Positions 25,928 to 35,700 are shown, counted from the stretch's first letter. The stretch: DNA of 64,000 nt from an uncultured Tenacibaculum sp. (GCA_947497895.1 CANMIL010000011.1:52920-116919), one strand, 5' to 3'. Notes: generated from the sequence alone by a model not told the origin. Numbers and translations are program-made.

Positions 25928-27304
25928 CTAAACATTTTTTATTATTTTTTTTAGAAGATTATCTCTTTCGATTTTATTTTCAGGGCGAAAATCAACTCTG
26001 TTTTTATTGCTAGAAGAAGAAAGTAGGCTTTGTCTAACTGGACCATTATTATTTTTTATATTTTGAGCTTTTTCGATTTTAGAGTAGCTTAATTTAACTT
26101 TGAATTTATCGTTAAACTCATCGATGAATATTTTTGTCTGAAAGTGATCTAAGTTTAAATATATAAATGAATTATGTGATCCCCAATCTTCAATAAGAAC
26201 TTGAATGAATTCATTCTTAGAAGTTTTGTTTTCATCGATAAAGTCGTTAAGTGTGAGGTTTGTATATAGTTTTGAAAGTAAATGTTTATTTACATCAATA
26301 TTGAAGTTATTCTTTTCTGTACTAAAATCATTAAGTACTTTTATTTCTTTAGGAGAAACGAAACTTTTTGTAATCCATTGTATCATTTTATCAATGTCAC
26401 TTACACTGTTTACTTCATTATCATTATACAGGTCATGTTTAATGAAGTTTTTACCCGAAAGCAATTTTAATTGATTAAGACACTCAATGAAAAATGATAA
26501 TTGTTCACTAAATTTTTCAACCGATTTTTTCTCTTTCATCATTTTGAATACTAGTGATTTCCAATTTTCAATAGAGTAGCAAAGTGAGTAAACTATAAAA
26601 GAATTGTGATTAAAATTGTCGTTATTGGGATTTAGTTTTTTGAATTTGATACAATTAGCTTTGATTCTTCCATAGAACTTATGCATTTTAGCATAATCAG
26701 TTCCAAACTTTATATAATCTATCATTAAATCATTTCTTATAACGGAATATATATTAGAATAGTAAACAAAATGATCGTACTTGTTTCCTAGGAAAACCCC
26801 GTTTTCATCATGATATGGTTCGTGTTTTACTACATTAGGTTCTAATCTTACAAGGATATCATTGTTAAATTTATTCTCGAGGTTTTTGAATTTATTAGCC
26901 AAACTTTCCGATAGAGGAATTAACTCATTTTCAATTTTGTTAGTGAAATATAACCATTCAAGAATATTGTTTTCTGGATAGAGTGATTCACTAAGTTTCG
27001 TAGACTTAATATCTATGCAATTAAAAAAAACACCATCAACACCTTCTCCAAACTCATCAAATGATTTAGTGAAAAAGCAATATATATAGTCGTCTTCAAA
27101 AAAATGGGCTAAACTTTTATTTGTATCAGTGTATTCGTAAATTGTTAATATCGAATTAAGAGTGTACAAAAACTGATATTCATTCAGTTGAGATATTTCC
27201 CACTTTAAATCGTCTTTACTCCAGTTCTTGTAGGTTCCAGATTCAAAAATTCGAATTAGTTTTCTCGTATTATAATCAATTTCAAAATAACTATCTGCAA
27301 TCAT
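25928..27304 (-). CDS. Hypothetical protein of the integration module, 458 aa
   Basis: A 458-residue protein I do not recognise. It starts MIADSYFEIDYNTRKLIRIF and overlaps the integrase gene by 4 bp, so the two are translated together. No signal peptide or strong membrane segment is seen. The sequence is rich in Asn, Lys and Phe, with long helical stretches and a polar, likely disordered tail (RQSLLSSSSNKNRVDFRPEN). Proteins in this place in Bacteroidota elements are often regulators of excision, such as RteC, but I see no RteC signature. A role in recombination or its control is inferred only from coupling to the integrase. Confidence 0.6.
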   Translation of the reverse strand: MIADSYFEIDYNTRKLIRIFESGTYKNWSKDDLKWEISQLNEYQFLYTLNSILTIYEYTDTNKSLAHFFEDDYIYCFFTKSFDEFGEGVDGVFFNCIDIKSTKLSESLYPENNILEWLYFTNKIENELIPLSESLANKFKNLENKFNNDILVRLEPNVVKHEPYHDENGVFLGNKYDHFVYYSNIYSVIRNDLMIDYIKFGTDYAKMHKFYGRIKANCIKFKKLNPNNDNFNHNSFIVYSLCYSIENWKSLVFKMMKEKKSVEKFSEQLSFFIECLNQLKLLSGKNFIKHDLYNDNEVNSVSDIDKMIQWITKSFVSPKEIKVLNDFSTEKNNFNIDVNKHLLSKLYTNLTLNDFIDENKTSKNEFIQVLIEDWGSHNSFIYLNLDHFQTKIFIDEFNDKFKVKLSYSKIEKAQNIKNNNGPVRQSLLSSSSNKNRVDFRPENKIERDNLLKKIIKNV

Positions 27305-28452
27305 AACTCAATATTTAACTTCGGAATTAACGTAGCTGCTTCTTTCATTTTTTTATCAATGATTTTAGCATAAATTTCAGTAGTTCGGATTTCCTTATGT
27401 CCTAAACGTTTTGAAACGGTATAGATATCAGCACCGTTTTCTAAAAGTAATACAGCATTCGTATGTCGGGCAGAGTGGAAGGTAATATGCTTCGTAATTC
27501 CTGCACTCATGCACCATTTAATTAAATTGATATTCATTTGTGCGCTGTAATGTAGATTTACAAATACTCGTTCTTCAGGTTTTCTTCTTTCACCTAAAAA
27601 TTCCCTAGCCTGTGCGGATATGTATAAATATTCAACCCCTTTTGTTTTCTTTTGAGAAAAAACTATTCTGTGAATGTCTTGTCCGTTTTCGTCTTTTCCT
27701 TCATCTCTGACCTCGCTCCATCTCATTTTATTAATGTCAGACCATCGAATGCCTGTAAGGCAAGAGAATAAAAACGCCTTTTTCAATATTGTTTGCTTAA
27801 TTGGTGTTTTTGATAAGGCTTGTACTTCGTCAATGGTTAAATACTCTCTATGGGTTTCTCCCATAGGAATAGCTTTAACTTTTTCAACAAAATTTTCTTT
27901 TAAATATCCTTCGTCAAATGCGCTTCTAAGACAAGCCTTAAATTTATTATAGTAAGTATGTTTAGTATTTTGTGCTAACGGTTGCCCTGATTTTGTTTTA
28001 GCTTCTGTATGAAGGTATTTCTGGAAGTTTTTAATGAAATCTATATCAATGTCATTAAAAGTGATAGAAGGAGGGCAAAATCCCTCTATATGCTTCTGAG
28101 CAGCTTCCCAATTATCATAGTTTGTTTCGGATTGATATCGTTCTTCTTTCTTCTCGTTGTAGTATTCTAAAAAATTATATTTTCCTTTCGAGCTATGTTG
28201 AATTTTATATTTACCCTGGTAATATTCCGCTTGACGAATAGAAAGTATTTTTTCTGCTAATTCCTGAGTTTCTTTATTCTTTTGTTTTTCCGCTTTTGTT
28301 TTAGGATCAATAATTAAATATTCTTTTAAATACTCAAATTCTCTATCATGTTTGGTCTTTCCGTTTTTGTCAATAATAGTTCCTTTGTAGTATTCTATAA
28401 AAAGACTATATTTCCCTGTTTTTAGCTTCTTCTTTTTTAAAGATATTTTCAT
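27301..28452 (-). CDS. int: Tyrosine recombinase (integrase) of the mnmE island
   Basis: A 383-residue phage-type integrase. The N-terminal 90 residues form an arm-binding domain of the Bacteroidota kind, followed by a SAM-like core-binding domain (about 105-200). The catalytic domain shows LTGIRWSDINKMRW (first Arg), ITFHSARHTNAVLLL (His326, Arg329, His330), RLGHKEIRTTEIYAK (His352, Tyr361). All catalytic residues are present. It is the gene nearest the island end, 162 bp from the attachment site at the mnmE stop codon, and points away from it. It should catalyse integration into the mnmE 3' end. Confidence 0.9.
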   Translation of the reverse strand: MKISLKKKKLKTGKYSLFIEYYKGTIIDKNGKTKHDREFEYLKEYLIIDPKTKAEKQKNKETQELAEKILSIRQAEYYQGKYKIQHSSKGKYNFLEYYNEKKEERYQSETNYDNWEAAQKHIEGFCPPSITFNDIDIDFIKNFQKYLHTEAKTKSGQPLAQNTKHTYYNKFKACLRSAFDEGYLKENFVEKVKAIPMGETHREYLTIDEVQALSKTPIKQTILKKAFLFSCLTGIRWSDINKMRWSEVRDEGKDENGQDIHRIVFSQKKTKGVEYLYISAQAREFLGERRKPEERVFVNLHYSAQMNINLIKWCMSAGITKHITFHSARHTNAVLLLENGADIYTVSKRLGHKEIRTTEIYAKIIDKKMKEAATLIPKLNIEL

Positions 28453-28455
28453 AAA

Positions 28456-28509
28456 AGGTGGAATTAACTACACCTCAATTTAAAAATAAGTGTTTGAGGT
28501 GGAATTTAG
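28456..28509. promoter_or_regulatory. Inverted and direct repeats between the integrase start and att
   Basis: CACCTCAA (28471-28478) and TTGAGGTG (28494-28501) form an inverted repeat with a 15-nt gap. AGGTGGAATT occurs at 28456 and again at 28499 in the same orientation. These are in the 162 bp between the integrase gene and the att site, where arm-type sites or an integrase operator would lie. Confidence 0.4.
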
Positions 28510-28614
28510 ATTCCATAAATATACTAAAAAAGGAAAATAATGGAAAACGAAAACAAGTTAAAATTCTTTTAAAGTGTTGATTTTGTTGGGTTTAGTTTCC
28601 TTTGTTTTCTTTTC

Positions 28615-28632
28615 TTACTTCCCAATACAAAA
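28615..28632. repeat. Attachment-site copy 1 (last codons of mnmE)
   Basis: Read on the minus strand this is TTTTGTATTGGGAAGTAA, the F-C-I-G-K-stop of intact mnmE. The sequence matches copy 2 at 17 of 18 positions. Integration here leaves mnmE whole. Confidence 0.8.
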
Positions 28633-30009
28633 GTTCCCAAAAATATGTCCTAAAATATCCTTGTCAACATCATATTCACCAGTAATATTACCTAAATGAC
28701 GTAAACATTCACGGATATCAATAGCAAACAAATCGGAAGAAATATCCAATTCAATTCCGTTTTTAACCGATTCAATACTCTCTAGAGCCAAAGTTAGGGC
28801 TTCAAAATGACGAGAGTTCGTAACAATGGTTTCATTATTACTCAAAGCTCCTGTATTTACTAAAGACGTTAACTCACTTAATAAACTGTCAATACCAACT
28901 TTTTGTTTCGCAGAAAGCAAGATAATATCATTTACTTCAGAAATTAAATCGGTCTTTTGAGCTTCATTGATAGTATCAATTTTATTGACAATAGTTAAGA
29001 CACGCTTTTCAGGGAAACGTTCTTTCGTTTGGTTAATTTCGGCTAAAAAAGAAGTAGAACTATCAATAAACTTCTGCGCATTAATCAAGAAGATGATTAA
29101 TTGAGCGTTTTCTGCCTTTTCATAAGCTTTTTGGATACCGATATTTTCTACCACATCTTCTGTTTCTCTAATACCTGCCGTATCAATAAAACGGAAAGCA
29201 ACTCCATTAATAATAACTTCATCTTCGATAGCATCACGAGTCGTCCCAGCAATATCAGATACAATTGCTTTTTCTTCGTTAAGTAATGCATTTAAAAGGG
29301 TCGATTTACCAACATTAGGCTCTCCAATAATGGCTACCGGAATTCCATTTTTCATCGCGTTTCCAAAGGCAAAAGATTCGATCAATCTTTTCAATACCGA
29401 AGAAATAGTGGCAACTAATTCTTTAAATCGGGTTCTATCGGCAAATTCAACATCTTCACCAGAAAAGTCGAGTTCCAATTCAATTAAAGCAGCAAAATCT
29501 AATAGTTGTGCGCGTAGTTCTTTTAATTTATTGGTAATACCTCCTCGCATTTGCTGAATAGCAATTTGATGAGAGGCAGCAGAATTAGAGGCAATTACAT
29601 CGGCAACGGCTTCCGCTTGACTTAAATCCATTTTACCATTTAAAAAGGCACGCATGGTAAACTCACCATTATCAGCCATTCTACAGCCATTTTGCAAAAA
29701 CAATTGGATAATTTCTTGTTGAATAAAACTCGATCCATGACATGAAATTTCAACTACATTTTCTCCTGTATATGAATGTGGATTTTTAAAAATAGATACT
29801 AATACCTGATCAATTACTTGATTGTTATATACAATATGTCCCAAATGAAGTGTGTGCGACTTTTGCTCCAATAACGACTTATCGTGTTTTACAGATTTAA
29901 AAAAATCGTTCGCTATGGAAATAGCATTTTCTCCAGATAATCGAATTACAGCAATTGCTCCTACACCAGCAGGAGTCGCCAAAGCAACTATGGTATCATT
30001 TTGTATCAT
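28615..30009 (-). CDS. mnmE: tRNA modification GTPase MnmE
   Basis: A 464-residue protein. The N-terminal MIQNDTIVALATPAGVGAIAV is the tetrahydrofolate-binding MnmE_N domain. GEPNVGKSTLLNALL near residue 226 is the GTPase P-loop, with switch II and NKID following. The C-terminus ends FCIGK, whose cysteine is universally conserved and active. With MnmG it installs the (carboxymethyl)aminomethyl group at wobble uridine 34. The ATG at 30009 is chosen because the conserved N-terminus begins there; a frame reaching 30024 would add five residues lying across the -7 box. The stop codon is part of the island's attachment site. Confidence 0.95.
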   Translation of the reverse strand: MIQNDTIVALATPAGVGAIAVIRLSGENAISIANDFFKSVKHDKSLLEQKSHTLHLGHIVYNNQVIDQVLVSIFKNPHSYTGENVVEISCHGSSFIQQEIIQLFLQNGCRMADNGEFTMRAFLNGKMDLSQAEAVADVIASNSAASHQIAIQQMRGGITNKLKELRAQLLDFAALIELELDFSGEDVEFADRTRFKELVATISSVLKRLIESFAFGNAMKNGIPVAIIGEPNVGKSTLLNALLNEEKAIVSDIAGTTRDAIEDEVIINGVAFRFIDTAGIRETEDVVENIGIQKAYEKAENAQLIIFLINAQKFIDSSTSFLAEINQTKERFPEKRVLTIVNKIDTINEAQKTDLISEVNDIILLSAKQKVGIDSLLSELTSLVNTGALSNNETIVTNSRHFEALTLALESIESVKNGIELDISSDLFAIDIRECLRHLGNITGEYDVDKDILGHIFGNFCIGK

Positions 30010-30013
30010 GTTG

Positions 30014-30044
30014 CAAATATACATAGTAGGGAAGCATCCAACAA
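30014..30044 (-). promoter_or_regulatory. Promoter of mnmE
   Basis: On the minus strand: TTG (30044-30042), 20 bp, TATATTTG (30021-30014), matching the Bacteroidota consensus. The box ends 4 bp before the ATG, so the message may be leaderless. This supports the shorter start. Confidence 0.5.
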
Positions 30045-30174
30045 GTATCTAGAGGATTGAAAAATTTTCTTAAAAAATGTCAAAACCTTAAGTTTCGTGG
30101 ATAAAAAGGGGGTAGTTTGTAACAAAAAGGATGTTTAAGCGTCTATTTAGTATAACCAACACACGAAAGAGTAG

Positions 30175-30510
30175 ATGAAGAGAAATAGTCAATTATTAGC
30201 AATTACCCATTTAAGTCAATTATTAGATTTTGTAACAGGAATCGGAGGACTCATAGTTCCTTTAATTATTTGGGCAGTAAAAAAAGATGAAATAGAAAAT
30301 ATGGATGAACATGGACGTTCTATTATCAATTTTAGAATTACCATGTTTTTATACTTACTAATATGTATTCCATTGGTAATATTGTTTGGTTTAGGACTTT
30401 TAGGAATGCTTGTTATTGGAGTGTTCTATCTAATATATCCAATTATTAATGCCGTAAAAGCTAGCAATAATGAAGAACCAAGTTATCCATTTACAATAAA
30501 GTTTATCTAG
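30175..30510 (+). CDS. DUF4870 membrane protein
   Basis: A 111-residue protein with three membrane segments: LLDFVTGIGGLIVPLIIWAV, MFLYLLICIPLVILFGLGLL, and VIGVFYLIYPIINAV. The motif DEHGRSIINFRITMFLYLL is typical of DUF4870 (Tic20-like small membrane proteins). Function is unknown. It stands alone, converging with the CAP-domain lipoprotein across a shared terminator. Confidence 0.8.
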   Translation: MKRNSQLLAITHLSQLLDFVTGIGGLIVPLIIWAVKKDEIENMDEHGRSIINFRITMFLYLLICIPLVILFGLGLLGMLVIGVFYLIYPIINAVKASNNEEPSYPFTIKFI

Positions 30511-30534
30511 AAACAGAAATAATAATTATTTGAA

Positions 30535-30565
30535 TAAAAAAATCGCCAACTAGGCGATTTTTTTG
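30535..30565. terminator. Bidirectional terminator
   Basis: AATCGCC and GGCGATT pair around AACTA, flanked by an A-run before and a T-run after, so it serves both the DUF4870 gene and the convergent CAP-domain gene. Confidence 0.85.
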
Positions 30566-31048
30566 TTATTCTACCTTGATGAAAATATTTGTATAATACC
30601 AAACCCCATTTGTATGCTGTTTTGCAGTGAGGTTAAAGTGACTAAAATCACCTTCGATATTTTCTCTATGTCCGTTACTACTGATCCAGCCGTTAACAAC
30701 AGCTTGTGCAGTAGTGTAGCCATTGGCAACGTTTTCGGCTATATTGGTAGCATTGGCATTTGTCCTTAGATAGTCTGCTCGTACATTGAAATCATCATGA
30801 GATAGCTCAGCTTTGGCAATCATATAATCGCTATGATGATCTGTTTGTGATTTAATGATTTCTAGAATACTTAAAGCAGTTAATCCTTTATTTGTTCTGT
30901 GTTGATTAATTAAGTTCATGATTTCAATTTCGAAATCAGAGTTCGTTCCGTTTTCATCCAAGTTTTCAGTTTCTACTGAAGAATCAGAACAAGAAATAAA
31001 AAATAGGAATAAACAAGCAATTGCGCTTTTAAAGGGGAAATTATTCAT
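30566..31048 (-). CDS. CAP-domain (SCP/PR1) lipoprotein
   Basis: A 160-residue lipoprotein with a lipobox at residues 17-20 (FISC). The CAP domain shows IEIMNLINQHRTNKGLTAL, SDYMIAKAELSHDDF, NIAENVANGYTTAQ, and VNGWISSNGHRENI, giving the His and Glu positions of the family cavity. YkwD-like bacterial members are exported and of uncertain function; binding of small ligands or peptides is proposed. It ends at the shared terminator. Nothing in the neighbourhood suggests a pathway. Confidence 0.8.
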   Translation of the reverse strand: MNNFPFKSAIACLFLFFISCSDSSVETENLDENGTNSDFEIEIMNLINQHRTNKGLTALSILEIIKSQTDHHSDYMIAKAELSHDDFNVRADYLRTNANATNIAENVANGYTTAQAVVNGWISSNGHRENIEGDFSHFNLTAKQHTNGVWYYTNIFIKVE

Positions 31049-31082
31049 AGTTAAAATATTAGGGGTTACTAAGTAAATTGAT

Positions 31083-31520
31083 CTAGATAGCCTGCTTTAT
31101 AAAATCTTCATACTCGTAATAGAAGAGTTCAAATTGTGTCATGGTCTCTACAAAGAACTCATAACAATCTCTCCAAGTATTTTTATTGTGAATACTAAAC
31201 TTCTTTTCATGTAGCACATGAATACGACGAATAATTTTTCGATTATCCAACTCGAAATTATCATCGAAAATAACTTCTGGAAGATATTCAGATTCTAAGA
31301 TTTTTTTCAAAGAAAGTAGCTGGTCATATAACAATTCATTCGCAACTTCTTCGGGATGTTCAAAATCAAGACAAACAGAAGCTCTTTTTCTATCGGCTTG
31401 GAATTTAAACGCTACTCCTTTGATTTTTGTATTGTACAAAAGCCATTTTCTAGGAAATGATTTTCCAAAACTTGTCCAAAATTCCTTGCGAAGTTTCGCT
31501 GATTCTTCTTTGCTAAACAT
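31083..31520 (-). CDS. DUF4268 domain protein
   Basis: A 145-residue protein beginning MFSKEESAKLRKEFWTSFGK. It contains VAFKFQADRKRASVCLDFEH and ends with an aromatic-rich helix. The pattern matches DUF4268, which in other proteins is attached to nuclease-like or DNA-repair regions, but here stands alone. No catalytic residues can be assigned. The gene lies just downstream of a heptanucleotide repeat tract on the same strand as miaE. The function is unknown. Confidence 0.65.
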   Translation of the reverse strand: MFSKEESAKLRKEFWTSFGKSFPRKWLLYNTKIKGVAFKFQADRKRASVCLDFEHPEEVANELLYDQLLSLKKILESEYLPEVIFDDNFELDNRKIIRRIHVLHEKKFSIHNKNTWRDCYEFFVETMTQFELFYYEYEDFIKQAI

Positions 31521-31589
31521 TTACTTTGTGATCAGTTGTCGTTTTTTGGTTATCAATCATTGAATTATATTTAAAAGTTACATTAACTT

Positions 31590-31672
31590 AAAATTCAAAA
31601 TTCAAAATTCAAAATTCAAAATTCAAAATTCAAAATTCAAAATTCAAAATTCAAAATTCAAAATTCAAAATT
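31590..31672. repeat. Heptanucleotide tandem repeat (AAAATTC), about 12 copies
   Basis: The tract is nearly perfect over 83 bp and ends 3 bp before the stop codon of miaE. It lies between that gene and the DUF4268 gene. The unit length is not a multiple of three, and such tracts change copy number easily by slippage. Confidence 0.95.
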
Positions 31673-31675
31673 AAA

Positions 31676-32257
31676 CTACCCGTGTACTTTTGCGATATTA
31701 CCTCTGCTTTTCATCATCTCAGCTTCGAAACTTAGAAGGTCGTTCCATTTTTTATCAACGACTTCTCTGTCCATATATTTTCTCGCATAACCTAAGAATA
31801 ATGTATAGTGATTCGCCTCAGAAATCATTAAATCTGTATAAAATTTTGATAATTCCTCATCGTTCATATTATCTGCAAAAACCTTGAATCGTTCACAGCT
31901 TCTAGCTTCAATTAAAGCGGCAACTAATAATCTATGAATTAAAGCTTCTTTTCTATTTCCCGTATGAGGAAAAAACTTTTGAAGTTTTAAGGCATAATCA
32001 TTTTTTGTAGCCTGACCTAAAACCATCCCTCTATCCACCATGATATTATGAACCATTCTAAAATGTTCCATTTCTTCAATAGCAATATCGCTCATATCTT
32101 TAACCAATTCTGTTTCTTCAGAATAGTTAATGATAATTGAAACAGCATTTGATGCAGCTTTTTGTTCAGCAAAAGCATGATCAGTTAACAATTGTTGCAG
32201 TCCATTTTCGGCTACTTCAGCCCATGATGTTTCAGTTTCAAATTTTAATCCAAGCAT
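31676..32257 (-). CDS. miaE: tRNA-(ms2io6A)-hydroxylase MiaE
   Basis: A 193-residue ferritin-like diiron oxygenase. The iron ligands are in EEMEHF near residue 62, EARSCERF near 117, and ISEANHY near 145. It hydroxylates the isopentenyl side chain of ms2i6A37 in certain tRNAs using O2. The gene is common in flavobacteria and matches the family length. It is monocistronic here; the stop codon abuts a heptanucleotide repeat. Confidence 0.9.
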   Translation of the reverse strand: MLGLKFETETSWAEVAENGLQQLLTDHAFAEQKAASNAVSIIINYSEETELVKDMSDIAIEEMEHFRMVHNIMVDRGMVLGQATKNDYALKLQKFFPHTGNRKEALIHRLLVAALIEARSCERFKVFADNMNDEELSKFYTDLMISEANHYTLFLGYARKYMDREVVDKKWNDLLSFEAEMMKSRGNIAKVHG

Positions 32258-32754
32258 AATTTAAATCTAATAGGAAAAGAATATTTCCTTTTAATAATTC
32301 TTTCAGTTTCTATACAAAATAAAAAACACCGATAAATCGATCTTTTTCAATTATGAAACAAAATTATGAAATATAGCGACTATAAAATGTATAAATCATG
32401 TAAAAATGGCTAGTTTTGTTATATAATGCTGTTTCAGTAGCTTATAATTTTATGTTGAATTAAATTGCGCTTATAAAGATGATTTCCAGCTAAACTATTT
32501 CGGTATGTTTTATGGTGTCCATTCAAAAATATTCAGAATGTTCATAGTAAACTCTTGAAGGAGTAGTATTGTGCTAAATCAACGAATACTCAGTAAACGA
32601 TAACGAATTCTAAATCGTATGTTTTTCAAAGAATCTTTTTAAGTAATTTTAAACTCAATAACAACTGAAGTTGTCATTTTTTTGATAGAATCATTACATT
32701 AAAATTGAGGATATCTTGCTATTAAAAACTTATATGACTGTAAAAAACAAATAG
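32258..32754. other. Non-coding upstream region of the alpha-2-macroglobulin gene
   Basis: This 497-bp AT-rich region lies between divergent genes. No small open frame with coding features is seen. One short hairpin (ACAACT-GA-AGTTGT at 32661-32674) followed by a T-run is the only structure I found. Promoters for both flanking genes must lie here but I cannot fix them. Confidence 0.5.
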
Positions 32755-35700
32755 ATGAAAACGTATGCTGTCAAATTCAAATCACGAATTTTAATTCTTT
32801 TTTCTTTAGTCTTTTCATTAGGGATTCTGGAATCTTGTAAAAAGAAAACCGAAAGCGAAAGTAATGTTAATGCCTATAGTGAATATATTAGTGTTTTTCC
32901 AGAAAAATTAATTTCTAGTGGTGCTAACTTACAATTCCTACTCAAAAAAACACCTAATGTCACTGATATAAATACCGATGTTATAAGTATTCAACCAAAG
33001 GTAAAAGGTGAGGTAACTTTTAAGAATAATATGTTGACGTTTGTTCCTTCGGAAAAGTTAGCTGGAAACAAGGAATATACGGCGACACTGCACTTATCAA
33101 AACTGTATGATAATATTGATGAGGAATTAGAGGATTTCACCGTTAAAATGAAAACAAAAGAATTGTTGTTTAATATTTCGTTGGAATCTCCTAAAGTCTA
33201 TGATAACGATTGGTATTATGTTGAAGGATTATTAAATGCGAGTGATATTGTTGAAAGTAAACAACTTTCTAGTCTAGTTTCGGCAAATTTCAATGGTAAA
33301 TTGCAGAATATCAAGTTTGACGTTACTGATGGTTTTACGTCGAAGGTTTATTTTAAAATAGACAGTTTAAAGCGATTTGTTGACGATAAATCATTAAAAG
33401 TTTCTTGGGATGGAGGCACTGTGAGTTCATCTTCAAATGGTGAGAAAGAAGTTGTTATTACAGGAAAGAATAATTTCAAGGTTTTAAATGTAGAAGTAAC
33501 AGACAGTGATAAACAACATATTGAAATAAGTTTTTCTGATGCTATTGAAAAGAAACAAAATTTAAAAGGACTTATTCAATTTGCAAACACACAAAAAAGA
33601 AGGTTTACATATAAAGTTAATAACAATGTAGTTACAATTTATCCAGCTGCTTCGTTAAAGGATAAAGTTACCATAGAAATATTTAAGGGTATTAAAAATG
33701 TAGAAGGTTATGATCTTAAGGAGAATTACAAAGAGACTTTGCATTTTCAACAACTAAAACCTTCGGTAAGCTTTATAAAGAGTGGTACAATTCTTCCCGA
33801 TTCAGACAATCTTAAAATAAACTTTAAAGCAGTTAACCTGAGAGCCGTTGATGCAACAATCTATAAAATTTATAAAGACAATATTTTACAGTTTTTACAA
33901 TACAATAACTTAAACAATAAGGGAAATATAAGATATGTAGGAAGGCCTGTGGCGAAGTATACGGTGAACTTATCGGATCAAGGAGTAGATTTAAGCAAAG
34001 AAAATGCCTTTGCTGTAAATTTGGCTGATTTTGTTGAAGTTGATAATGGTGCTATGTATAGGGTTGAGTTTAGTTATTCTAAGGAATATTCTAACTATGC
34101 ATGTGATGGAAACAGTCCTAACAATACGATAGTTTTTGGTAAAAAAGAAATAAATACAAAAGAGTATGATACAACCCGTTATTATTATGACGGATATTAT
34201 GATGGTGAATATAGATGGAGAGACAGAGAAAACCCTTGTACTACTTCTTACTTCCGCGATAAAAAAATAACTTCAAATATCTTGGCGACTAATCTGGGAG
34301 TTATTGTTAAGAAAGGAAGTAATAATAAAACATTTGTTGCTGTTACGGATTTATTAACAACAAATCCCGTGGCTGGAGCTAAAGTAACATTACATAACTT
34401 ACAACAGCAACCGATTGCTGAAATGACTACAGATGATAAAGGTGTGGTAGAAATAGAAGAAGAACATAATGCCTTTTTCGCTGTTGCTTCTAAAGGAAAG
34501 AATACTACCTATATAAAGCTCAATGAAGGAAATGCTTTGTCAATGAGTAAGTTTGATGTTTCTGGAGCAAAGTTGCAAAAAGGACTTAAAGGATATATTT
34601 ATGGTGAGCGTGGTGTTTGGCGTCCAGGAGATCAGTTGTTTTTGACTTTTGTATTAAATGATAAAGCGAATCCAATTCCAGAGAATCATCCGATAAAGTT
34701 CGAACTAACAAATCCTCAAGGTAAAATTGTCGATAGAACGGTAGTACAAAAGAACCCAACAAACATGTATAGCTATGCTCCAAAAACGGATCAAGAAGCT
34801 ATTACGGGTAATTGGAAGGTAAAGGCAATTGTAGGAGGTGCTTCTTTCCATAAAAATTTGAAAATAGAAACTATCAAACCGAATCGTTTAAAAATTAAAA
34901 TGAACGTAAACGATGAAGTTATTAAAGCTAGTTCACCTATTGCAGGAAACGTTGAAGTGAAATGGTTACATGGAGCAATTGCTAGAGATTTAAAGTTGGA
35001 TATTAATGGTAAGTTTACACAATCGAAAACCACATTTTCCAAATTCAATAATTATAACTTCGACGATGTAACTAGAAAATTCGGAACGGAAGATTTTAAA
35101 GTTCTACAAGGAAATCTAAATAATGAAGGGAAATCTAATTTTTCTGTAAAGCCAAAATTAGACAATAAGGCTCCGGGAATGCTAAAAGCGACTTTTATAA
35201 CCAAAGTATATGAAAATGGTGGTGATTTTAGCACGGATGTTTTCAGTAAGAAAGTATCTCCTTATAAGAGTTATGTGGGATTATTAAATGCTGAAGAGTC
35301 ACAATCAAGAAATTATTTATTTACTGATGAAAACTATACTTTTAATGTAGCTTCAGTTGATGAAAATGGAAAAGGAATTGCTAATAATTTAGATGTAAAA
35401 GTATATAAATTGTCATGGAGATGGTGGTGGAGTAGTTCGGATAATGGATTATCGAGTTATGATGGAACGAGATATCATTCTACTTATAAAACAATGTCGG
35501 TTAAAACCAATGGTTCAGGAAAAGGATCGTTTGATTTAAAAATAAGTGAAAACGATTGGGGGCGTTATTTGGTAAAAGTAATTGATAAAAAGAGCAAGCA
35601 CGTAACATCATCAGTAGTTTATTTTGATTGGCCTTCTTGGTACGGAAAAAAGAAAGGAAGTCAAGATAAAACTAATGCAACCATGTTGGTATTTACAACT

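Larger units (their letters stand above)
5611..28632. mobile_element. Unit B: 23-kb mobilizable island integrated at the 3' end of mnmE
   Basis: The island is flanked by att copies 1 and 2. The tyrosine recombinase is the gene nearest to mnmE, as expected for an integrated element. Order from that end: integrase, unknown 458-aa protein, excisionase-like HTH, replication HTH and ATPase, candidate oriT, BfmA, relaxase, coupling protein, TraO/TraQ-like proteins, C2H2 membrane protein, DUF6922-like gene, and the six-gene defence operon on the opposite strand. No VirB4/TraG-type pore ATPase or other mating-pore genes are present, so it probably relies on a helper conjugative element. SGI1-family islands of gammaproteobacteria are known to use the same mnmE (trmE/thdF) 3' end. 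Confidence 0.8.

Noticed and set aside
5611..28632. Complete self-transmissible conjugative element
   Set aside because: Relaxase and coupling protein are present, but no VirB4/TraG-type ATPase or TraJ-N pore genes. It was called mobilizable.
31590..31672. Possible CRISPR array from regular repeats
   Set aside because: The 7-bp units are contiguous with no spacers, and no cas genes are present. The same applies to the tract at 50322-50367.
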